Part shown: positions 1 through 5,372 of the stretch, in pieces
Layout: each line of letters begins with the position of its first letter
How positions within the stretch are numbered: position 1 is the first letter of the stretch
Assembly: GCA_028699735.1 (NCBI GenBank)
Contig: JAQVUB010000160.1
Location: 1-6,354, forward strand
DNA: 6,354 nucleotides
Reading direction: 5' to 3'
Source of the DNA: Lentisphaeria bacterium
Lineage (GTDB): Bacteria > Verrucomicrobiota > Lentisphaeria > Oligosphaerales > Oligosphaeraceae
Notes under the pieces: model-generated
The model's database searches: none
Told to the model about the DNA's origin: nothing
The model's input: the letters and a program-made list of their open reading frames with translations, nothing else
Made by a program: the position numbers and the translations under genes

Positions 1-1844
1 GCCTGGCGGCACGCTCACTCGAGGCGGCACGCAAGGCACAGGTTGACGCCGTCCTGATCCGGGATGCCGCCCTGCTCGAACTGATCCCCTTTTTCCCGGA
101 ACTGGATTTTCACTTCAGCACGCAGGCGGCGATCAGCAGCTCTGCGGGAGTACTGGCAGCAAAAGCGCTGGGAATGAAACGCGTTGTTCTCGCCCGCGAA
201 TTATCCGCCGAGGAAATTCAGGATGCTGCAAAAGTCTCCGATGTCGAGATCGAGGTTTTTGTGCAGGGTGCCCTTTGCTTCAGTTGTTCCGGACGTTGCC
301 TGCTGTCCAGCTGGGGTGGCGGACGCAGCGGTAACCGCGGCTCCTGCACGAGTCCCTGCCGTGTCCCATGGAAATTACCGGAAGGCGATCCCGAACGCCC
401 CCTATCCATGTATGATCTCTGCCTTGCCGAACACCTCACGGAATTGGCTGCCAGCGGTGTGCGCTCACTCAAAATCGAGGGGCGCCTGAAATCCCCAGCC
501 TGGGTCAGACAGGCCGTCACATTATATCGCCAGGCACGGAAAGGAACACTGGACAAGGATACCCTTGAAAAGCAGGCTGCAGAACTGGGTGCCTACAGCG
601 GACGCCAGCTGAGCAGCGCTTTCTTCTCCAAAACCCGCAAAGGGATCACCGGCGAATCAGGACGCCCTGCAAGCACAGCAGTCATCCCTGCCGATCCGCC
701 TCCAGTTAAACGCAACCGTCATCTGCAACTTACTCTACAGACCGATGAACGCCAGTCGGTCTTCTGGAATTTCAGCTGGAATGAACAGGAAGAAACCCTG
801 CGCATACCGCCGCAACGCATTGCCTCTGAGAAACGTGCTCTGCCCATACAGGCCATACTGGACACCCTTTCCAACCAGGCCGGCATTCCAGCAATGGAAA
901 TCGCCTGTCCGGATGATCTCCGGGAAAAACTGTTGCCGCGGCGTTGTCAAAAGACGGTACAAGATGCCCTTAATGACTTTTTGCGAAGGGCCGGTAAAGA
1001 AGCAGAGGAAACCGTGCGCATTAATCTGCCAGGGGAACTCAATGTCTTTCTGGAACAAAACACAGCTCGCTGCCGGGATAACTGTCATACCCTTGGCGAC
1101 ACCCCGGATCGACTGCGCATCGGCTTCAGCGAGCTGGACTGGTTCCGGAGTTATGCTCAAAGTCACCCCGAATCCAGAGTAATCTTCTCTTGTATCCCAA
1201 CCGCAAATGCAGACGATTATACGCGGATACTGGAGGAAATAGCTTCCCAACTGGCCGCAATTGCGTTACCGCACGTTCTTTATGAAGATCAACTTCCGGC
1301 CTGCCGCAGACTGCTGGAGTTTGCCCGCAAAGCCGGCCTGACCGTCGAGGTCAATTCCTGGGATACCTGGTTTCTGGCTCGGGAAGCCGGGGTTTCCATG
1401 GAAGCCGGCCCGGGTCTCGCGGTTCTCAATGCCAATGCCGCACGCTTCCTCGAAAAGCAGGGATGCCGCAGCGCGACGATTTCCTGTGAAATTGATTCCG
1501 GACAGCTTGAAGACCTCTGCCAGAAGGCTGTCAGCCCCCTGTCGCTGTGCGTTTTTGCAAGACCGCCCCTGATGCAAACCCGGGTCGAGCTGCCGGCAAA
1601 TTTCGCGCCTGAACACGCAAACGCCTTCACCGATGCACGCAACATCACGCTCAGCCCGCGCAGAGAAGGCGCCCTGACTGTCCTGCGTCCCAAACAGCCC
1701 TTTGACTGGCGAAAGCTGAAAAATCCACGGGTGCGTGCAGCGCATCTGATCATCGACCTGGAAGCTTCCCCAAATCCCGACCGGGAATTAAATTCCCTCG
1801 ATAAAACTCCATTTTTATTCAATTATGACCGCAAATTGCGTTGA
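1..1844 (+). CDS. U32-family protein (RlhA/TrhP-like RNA hydroxylation family), two-barrel form, 5' partial
   Basis: The reading frame is open from the left edge (first whole codon at base 3), so the start lies outside the window and roughly the first hundred residues are missing. The ATG at 174 is internal: family sequence continues upstream of it, including the STQ motif (HFSTQAAIS) and the LGMKRVVLAREL segment that spans that ATG. The PROSITE U32 signature is matched exactly (EVFVQGALCFSCSGRCLLS, about bases 252-308). Four cysteines spaced C-x6-C-x15-C-x3-C (GALC, SGRC, RGSC, TSPC) fit the family's iron-sulfur site, and GVRSLKIEGRLKSP follows. After a DUF3656-like middle part, a second U32-like half appears (LAVLNANAARFL, TISCEID, ARPPLMQTR), as in long RlhA-type proteins. 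Characterised relatives hydroxylate 23S rRNA (RlhA) or tRNA (TrhP). The old 'peptidase/collagenase' label is poorly supported. Which RNA is the substrate cannot be decided here. Oddities: Gln replaces the His usual before GALC, and there is an extra Cys in FSC. The family call is very secure; the subfamily is moderate. Confidence 0.93.
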   Translation, partial: LAARSLEAARKAQVDAVLIRDAALLELIPFFPELDFHFSTQAAISSSAGVLAAKALGMKRVVLARELSAEEIQDAAKVSDVEIEVFVQGALCFSCSGRCLLSSWGGGRSGNRGSCTSPCRVPWKLPEGDPERPLSMYDLCLAEHLTELAASGVRSLKIEGRLKSPAWVRQAVTLYRQARKGTLDKDTLEKQAAELGAYSGRQLSSAFFSKTRKGITGESGRPASTAVIPADPPPVKRNRHLQLTLQTDERQSVFWNFSWNEQEETLRIPPQRIASEKRALPIQAILDTLSNQAGIPAMEIACPDDLREKLLPRRCQKTVQDALNDFLRRAGKEAEETVRINLPGELNVFLEQNTARCRDNCHTLGDTPDRLRIGFSELDWFRSYAQSHPESRVIFSCIPTANADDYTRILEEIASQLAAIALPHVLYEDQLPACRRLLEFARKAGLTVEVNSWDTWFLAREAGVSMEAGPGLAVLNANAARFLEKQGCRSATISCEIDSGQLEDLCQKAVSPLSLCVFARPPLMQTRVELPANFAPEHANAFTDARNITLSPRREGALTVLRPKQPFDWRKLKNPRVRAAHLIIDLEASPNPDRELNSLDKTPFLFNYDRKLR

Positions 1845-1959
1845 AGTTCTGGAACCACCGCGTACTTTGCCAGTCTAAGTTTCATTATTGAGCATGAAAA
1901 TTGAATCCAGAGAAAGGTAATGCGACAGTGAAACTGGGTAACAGAGGAATTCTTTTTGA
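1845..1959. other. Intergenic spacer downstream of the U32 gene, no gene seen
   Basis: This is the left part of the 297-base gap between the U32 gene and the MoxR gene. It contains no convincing open frame on either strand; the minus-strand frames crossing it (1823-2032 and 1875-2093) are low-complexity readings through the adjacent inverted repeat. No terminator hairpin with a T-run follows the U32 stop codon. No good sigma-70 promoter is visible; the best match, TTGAAG at 1841-1846 and TACTTT at 1863-1868 with 16 bases between, is too weak to call. GACAGTG at 1924-1930 is complementary to CACTGTC at 2085-2091 and may extend the hairpin described next, but seven bases could be chance. Confidence 0.6.
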
Positions 1960-2072
1960 ACAACGAAAAGCACGAAACGACCCGGAAAAATTTCATGGGA
2001 AGCTGCTTTGACTGCGAGAATGCGTTGTTCATCCCATGAAATTTTTTCGGGTCGTTTCGTGCTTTTCGTTGT
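1960..2072. repeat. Long inverted repeat, 41-bp arms, 31-base loop
   Basis: The left arm (1960-2000) and right arm (2032-2072) are reverse complements over 41 positions with a single exception, G1985 against T2047. In a + strand RNA that pair is a G-U wobble, so the whole 41-pair stem would be continuous; in a minus-strand RNA it would be an A/C mismatch. The loop is 2001-2031. Outside the stem, a T-run (1953-1957) faces an A-run (2073-2081) and could extend it beyond two unpaired bases. The outer part of the arm (ACAACGAAAAGCACGAAA) is shared with the repeat before the DUF58 gene, so both belong to one dispersed family. It is not a standard terminator: on both strands the bases after the stem are A-rich, not T-rich. 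It ends 69 bases before the MoxR start. No target-site duplication is visible, so a mobile origin is not shown. Confidence 0.95.
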
Positions 2073-2129
2073 AAAAAAAAATACCACTGTCACCCTGCTT
2101 TACTGACGTAATACCAGGGCAAGCATTTC

Positions 2130-2135
2130 AAGGAG
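2130..2135 (+). promoter_or_regulatory. Shine-Dalgarno site of the MoxR gene
   Basis: AAGGAG lies six bases before the ATG at 2142, a strong and well-spaced ribosome binding site. It fixes that start and stands in contrast to the DUF58 gene, which has none. Confidence 0.85.
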
Positions 2136-2141
2136 AAATCA

Positions 2142-3134
2142 ATGGCCGTTGATGTCAAACAGATCGGCGAACGTGTCGCTAAAGAAGCCGTCCTTCTGGA
2201 AAAAATCCGCGCAGAAATCGGGCGGGTAATTGTCGGGCAGGAAAAACTGATCGACCGACTTTTACTGGCCCTGCTTTGCAATAACCATGTGCTGATTGAA
2301 GGGGTTCCCGGCCTCGCCAAAACCCTGACCGTCACCACGCTGGCAAAATGTATCCAGGCGACTTTTCACCGCATCCAGTTCACCCCGGATCTACTGCCCG
2401 CTGACGTCGTCGGCACCCTCATATATAACCCCAAAACCGGCGATTTCAGTATTAAAAAAGGGCCGGTTTTCGCCAATCTGATTCTGGCCGATGAAATCAA
2501 CCGGGCTCCCGCCAAAGTGCAAAGCGCCCTGCTCGAAGCCATGCAGGAACGACAAATCACCATCGGTGACGAAACCTTCAAGTTACAGGATCCCTTCCTC
2601 GTGCTGGCGACGCAGAACCCTGTCGAGCAGGAAGGCACTTATCCGCTGCCGGAAGCTCAGGTGGACCGCTTCATGTTCAAACTGAAGGTCGATTATCCCG
2701 GCAAAGAGGATGAGCTTAAAATTCTCCGCCGCATGGCCTCTTCCAAACCCGATATCGAAGTGCAGCCTATACTCTGTCCGGCGGAAGTCACCCGCCTGCG
2801 TGAACTGGCTGACGATATCTTCATGGATCACAAAATTGAAGAATACATTGTCAGCCTGGTGGATGCCACACGACATCCGGCCGACTATGGCCTGGAAGCA
2901 ATCCGGGATCTGATTCATTACGGCGCCTCACCACGCGCAACCATTTATTTAAGCATGGCTGCAAAAGGTCAGGCTCTGCTGGAAGGCAGGGGATATGTCA
3001 CTCCGCAGGATGTTAAATCCGTGGCATTGGATGTACTGCGACACCGGGTAATTCTCAGTTATGAAGCTGAAGCTGAAGAAAAAACCCCGGAAGACCTCAT
3101 TCAGCAAATCCTCAATTCCGTTAAAGTACCATGA
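2142..3134 (+). CDS. MoxR-family AAA+ ATPase
   Basis: This is a 330-residue cytosolic ATPase, a normal length for the family. Motifs in order: the VGQE element of MoxR/RavA-type proteins (residues 31-34), Walker A GVPGLAKT (54-61), the FTPDLLPADVVG segment (80-91), Walker B LILADEINRA with D117 and E118, sensor 1 ATQNP with N159, EGTYPLPEAQVDRF with a likely arginine finger at R176, and sensor 2 GASPRA with R265. All catalytic residues are present, so it should bind and hydrolyse ATP. MoxR proteins are thought to act as chaperone-like motors that help assemble or activate partner complexes, often with von Willebrand A proteins. The ATG is supported by AAGGAG six bases upstream. The next gene encodes a DUF58 protein, the standard neighbour, which supports a MoxR/Bat-type system. 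A repeat begins six bases after the stop codon. The family is certain; the specific target is unknown. Confidence 0.98.
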   Translation: MAVDVKQIGERVAKEAVLLEKIRAEIGRVIVGQEKLIDRLLLALLCNNHVLIEGVPGLAKTLTVTTLAKCIQATFHRIQFTPDLLPADVVGTLIYNPKTGDFSIKKGPVFANLILADEINRAPAKVQSALLEAMQERQITIGDETFKLQDPFLVLATQNPVEQEGTYPLPEAQVDRFMFKLKVDYPGKEDELKILRRMASSKPDIEVQPILCPAEVTRLRELADDIFMDHKIEEYIVSLVDATRHPADYGLEAIRDLIHYGASPRATIYLSMAAKGQALLEGRGYVTPQDVKSVALDVLRHRVILSYEAEAEEKTPEDLIQQILNSVKVP

Positions 3135-3140
3135 TTTTTT

Positions 3141-3194
3141 TTAACAACGAAAGACACAAAAATGCACGAAAATTTTCGTGCTTTTCGTGGTTAA
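3141..3194. repeat. Inverted repeat with 18-bp perfect palindrome between MoxR and DUF58 genes
   Basis: The core 3164-3181 (GCACGAAAATTTTCGTGC) is a perfect 18-bp palindrome. Around it, 3141-3152 pairs with 3183-3194 at 11 of 12 positions (A3146/G3189 is the mismatch). An 11-base bulge (3153-3163) lies on the left side only, as if one arm had gained or the other lost a segment. The words AACAACGAAA and GCACGAAA are shared with the repeat at 1960-2072, so this looks like a second copy from the same family with a different interior. It fills nearly all of the 70-base gap. A run of eight T (3135-3142) precedes the stem rather than following it, and only four T follow the palindrome, so it is not a clear terminator. 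It could act in mRNA processing or in translation control of the next gene. Confidence 0.9.
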
Positions 3195-3204
3195 TAATTC
3201 CCAT

Positions 3205-4083
3205 ATGATTCCAAAAGAACTGGCCAAAAAAATCCGCTATATCCAGATACGCACGAGCAAGACGGTCAATGATGTGATGGCCGGCGAATACAAAAGTGCG
3301 TTTCGCGGTGCCGGCATGGAATTTGATGAGGTGCGCGAATACCAGCCCGGCGACGAAGTGCGCTCGATTGACTGGAATGTCACCGCCCGCCAGGGAAGAC
3401 CCTTTGTCAAACGCTTTCATGAAGAGCGGGAACTCACCGTACTGTTTGTGGTTGATCTTTCCGCATCCGGCCTGTTCGGATCATCATTGCGCTCAAAAAA
3501 TGATCTGGCCGCCGAACTTTGCGCCCTGCTCTCGTTTTCTGCAGTCAAAAGCAATGACAAAGTCGGCCTGATTCTGTTCACCGACCGCATTGAACGCTTC
3601 ATTCCTCCAGCCAAAGGAATCACCCATGCCATGCGCATCATCCGGGAAGTGCTCGGATTCGTACCCAATGGCAAGGAAACCAATATCCCGGATGCCCTCG
3701 ATTTCCTCGGCAAAGTCATCCGCAAACGAGCAGTCGTCTTCCTGATCTCGGATTTCCTCAGCGAGAATTTTGAGAAGCCCTTGCGGATGTTGAGCCGTCG
3801 CCATGATCTTATTGCGGTATCAATCAGTGATGCCCGGGAACAGAGCCTGCCTGATGTCGGCCTGCTGGAACTCGAAGATGCTGAAACCGGTGAGTGCCTG
3901 CTGATTGATACTGGCAGTACGCAAGTTCGCAAAGATTATGCGAAACTTGCTGAACAGCAGCAGAATGGCCTGCGCTCCGCATTCCGCTCGATGGGAATTG
4001 ATCAACTCGATCTGCGTACCGATCAGGATTACCAAAATGCTCTCGCCACATTCTTCCGGCGACGAGAACGCTTGCGTAAATAA
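3205..4083 (+). CDS. DUF58 protein (vWA-like partner of MoxR)
   Basis: This 292-residue soluble protein has the DUF58 hallmark block: GAGMEFDEVREYQPGDEVR (residues 35-53), then SIDWNVTARQGRPFVKRF, then VVDLSAS (82-88). The last holds DxSxS, the metal-binding MIDAS motif of von Willebrand A folds, here intact. Later vWA elements include KVGLILFTD, ETNIPDAL and VVFLISDF. There is no signal peptide or membrane segment, so it should act in the cytoplasm, probably binding the MoxR ATPase from the gene before it. The start was set at the ATG of MIPKELAKKIR, because family homology begins there. The frame stays open upstream to a GTG at 3178, but that lies inside the repeat and would add nine repeat-coded residues. 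No Shine-Dalgarno sequence precedes either start; the bases before 3205 are AT-rich (TTAATAATTCCCAT). The family is certain; the exact start is fairly sure. Confidence 0.96.
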   Translation: MIPKELAKKIRYIQIRTSKTVNDVMAGEYKSAFRGAGMEFDEVREYQPGDEVRSIDWNVTARQGRPFVKRFHEERELTVLFVVDLSASGLFGSSLRSKNDLAAELCALLSFSAVKSNDKVGLILFTDRIERFIPPAKGITHAMRIIREVLGFVPNGKETNIPDALDFLGKVIRKRAVVFLISDFLSENFEKPLRMLSRRHDLIAVSISDAREQSLPDVGLLELEDAETGECLLIDTGSTQVRKDYAKLAEQQQNGLRSAFRSMGIDQLDLRTDQDYQNALATFFRRRERLRK

Positions 4084-4086
4084 ACT

Positions 4087-4260
4087 GGACACGGAACACG
4101 GACGGAACACGGACGGAACACGGACGGGACACGGACGGGTCTGTGAAAGGATGGATTTGGCTGTTGTTTCCATGAACTTTTGTCGATGTCCCCGTCCCCG
4201 TATGCGTCCGTGTCCCGTCCGTGTCCCGTCCGTGTCAAGTCCTTGTCCGTGTCCGTGTCC
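4087..4260. repeat. Large inverted array of 11-bp GC-rich units
   Basis: The left arm has four full tandem units of 11 bp: ACACGGACGGA at 4096-4106 and 4107-4117, then ACACGGACGGG at 4118-4128 and 4129-4139. A 7-base partial unit (4089-4095) precedes them. The right arm carries the reverse complement, CCCGTCCGTGT, at 4214-4224 and 4225-4235. It has a partial copy before (4205-4213), a diverged copy after (4236-4246), and two 6-bp units CCGTGT (4247-4252, 4253-4258). The centre, about 4140-4186, is ordinary sequence and would form the loop. An RNA could fold into a long GC-rich stem in several registers. The array fills the 192-base gap between the DUF58 and TPR/SurA-like genes, ending four bases before the next ribosome binding site. 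It has no T-run and is unrelated in sequence to the two upstream repeats. The short units and lack of unique spacers rule out a CRISPR array. Confidence 0.93.
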
Positions 4261-4264
4261 ACTC

Positions 4265-4269
4265 AGGAG
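4265..4269 (+). promoter_or_regulatory. Shine-Dalgarno site that decides the start of the TPR/SurA-like gene
   Basis: AGGAG sits six bases before the ATG at 4276. The same frame is open back to an ATG at 4180, but that would add 32 residues coded by the tandem repeat (rich in Ser, Pro, Val and Arg) in front of a normal protein start. The site therefore supports 4276. Because the right arm of the repeat ends at 4260, folding of that repeat could influence access to this site. Confidence 0.85.
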
Positions 4270-4275
4270 TCAATC

Positions 4276-5364
4276 ATGTCTGATGAATATCATTTTGATC
4301 TCAGTGATGTACAGCCGAAAACCGCTCAAGCAGGCGGCAAAAAAAAGGCTGCCTCCTGGATTATGCCGGTGCTGATCCTGATTCTACTGCTGGCAATCCT
4401 CTGGCAGCTGCGACAAGCGGAAAAACCGGTTTCCGGGCAGCAGCTGTCTGAAGAGCAGGTTCTGGAATTGGCTCAGAAGCTTGAAAATCTGGAACTGGCC
4501 GGGGCGGCTGCAGCGACTTGGCAACAATATCTCGAAATGAGCAATCCGGATGCTGAAAAAGCAGCCAAACTCTGGTATCGCATCGGTACCATCCAGCAGC
4601 AGGGTCGGCTCTATGCAGAGGCTGTGGCCAGCTTCGCCCGCTCCCAGGCACTCTGCAAAGTCGACCTCCTCGAAAATGAAATTGCCCGGCGCACGCAGGA
4701 ATGCCTGGAGAACTTAGGCTTGTTCATGGCTGCCCGCCGCGATCTCCAGCAACGCACCGATCTTGCCCCGGATGGCACTGCCAAAAAAACTGACAGCGAA
4801 ATCCTCGCGGAAATCGGAGCCTGGAAAATCACCCGGTCGGACTGGGAACGCGCCCTGCAGGAACAGGTCGAGGCCTCACTCGGCATGCTGGGCGGCAACT
4901 TGGAACCCGGTGAGCTGCAAAAACGCAAAAAGGCGATGTTGGAAAGGCTTCATGATCCGGCCACCTTTGCTGAACAGTTCCAGCAGTTTGTACTGCGTGA
5001 ACTGCTCTATCGCGAAGCACGAGAGCAAAAACTAGCCGAAAAACCGGAATTCATCGCCTTTATGCGAATCTCTGAACGTCAGTTTCTCGAACAGAATCTG
5101 TTGAGCGCACTGCCAGTTGCGGAAGTCACTCAGGCGGAATTGCAGTCCTACTACGACAGTCATGCGGATGAATTCAAAAAAGAGGACAAAGTTCAGCCTT
5201 TCAGTGAAGTTGAAGCGCAAATTCGTGCCCAATTGCAGTCACAAAAACGGCAGCAGGCACAGGAAAAATTCTTTACTGGCCTGATCGATAAATACGACGT
5301 CGTTTTCCATACCTCCAAACTGCCAGAAGCTCCTGCTCCGCAGCAGAAACCGGAAACACCCTGA
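4276..5364 (+). CDS. Membrane-anchored TPR/SurA-like protein lacking a PPIase domain
   Basis: The protein has 362 residues. A short polar N-terminus ends in GGKKKAAS, then one hydrophobic segment follows (about residues 28-45, IMPVLILILLLAILW). The lysines before it predict N-terminus inside and the rest in the periplasm. Residues about 57-160 are alpha-helical with TPR-like features (AAKLWYRIGTIQQQGRLYAEAV). From about 177, EIGAWKITRSDWERAL resembles the start of SurA/PrsA-type chaperone domains (the 'vNgepIt' segment). The pattern continues through LLYREAREQ (244-251) and ELQSYYDSHADEFKKE (288-303), then jumps straight to FSEVEAQIRAQLQ (309-321), a segment that in parvulin-type isomerases follows the catalytic domain. 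The roughly 90-residue isomerase domain is thus absent, suggesting a chaperone or scaffold role only. Its place between DUF58 and BatD-like genes suggests a part in the MoxR/Bat complex. Anchor and helical nature are clear; the SurA relation is a motif-level judgement. Confidence 0.85.
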   Translation: MSDEYHFDLSDVQPKTAQAGGKKKAASWIMPVLILILLLAILWQLRQAEKPVSGQQLSEEQVLELAQKLENLELAGAAAATWQQYLEMSNPDAEKAAKLWYRIGTIQQQGRLYAEAVASFARSQALCKVDLLENEIARRTQECLENLGLFMAARRDLQQRTDLAPDGTAKKTDSEILAEIGAWKITRSDWERALQEQVEASLGMLGGNLEPGELQKRKKAMLERLHDPATFAEQFQQFVLRELLYREAREQKLAEKPEFIAFMRISERQFLEQNLLSALPVAEVTQAELQSYYDSHADEFKKEDKVQPFSEVEAQIRAQLQSQKRQQAQEKFFTGLIDKYDVVFHTSKLPEAPAPQQKPETP

Positions 5365-5372
5365 AAACGCTC

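Noticed and set aside
174..1844. ATG at 174 as the true start of the U32 gene
   Set aside because: The frame is open to the left edge, and the upstream translation (including HFSTQAAIS) is clear U32 family sequence, so the ATG is internal.
1841..1868. Sigma-70 promoter TTGAAG / TACTTT with a 16-base spacer
   Set aside because: Both boxes are poor matches, the first overlaps the U32 stop codon, and it is far from the MoxR start; this level of match is expected by chance.
1960..2072. Rho-independent terminator for the U32 gene
   Set aside because: The stem is AT-rich and very long, and it is followed by an A-run rather than a T-run on the + strand; the minus strand has no T-run after it either.
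1950..2085. Miniature transposon (MITE) bounded by the inverted repeat
   Set aside because: The long arms and short centre would fit, but no target-site duplication is visible at the flanks and copy number cannot be judged from one window.
1823..2093. Two small minus-strand frames (1823-2032, 1875-2093)
   Set aside because: They read through the 41-bp inverted repeat and flanking AT-rich DNA, look low in complexity, and have no supporting start context or family resemblance.
3178..3204. GTG start nine codons upstream for the DUF58 gene
   Set aside because: The added residues are coded by the repeat and are not part of the DUF58 family; the ATG at 3205 begins at the family's usual N-terminus.
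4087..4260. CRISPR array
   Set aside because: Units are 11 bp and directly adjacent, without unique spacers, and the two halves are in opposite orientation.
3905..4375. 156-residue + strand frame across the DUF58 end and the repeat array
   Set aside because: It overlaps two well-supported genes in another frame and its middle is repeat-coded; no family features are seen.
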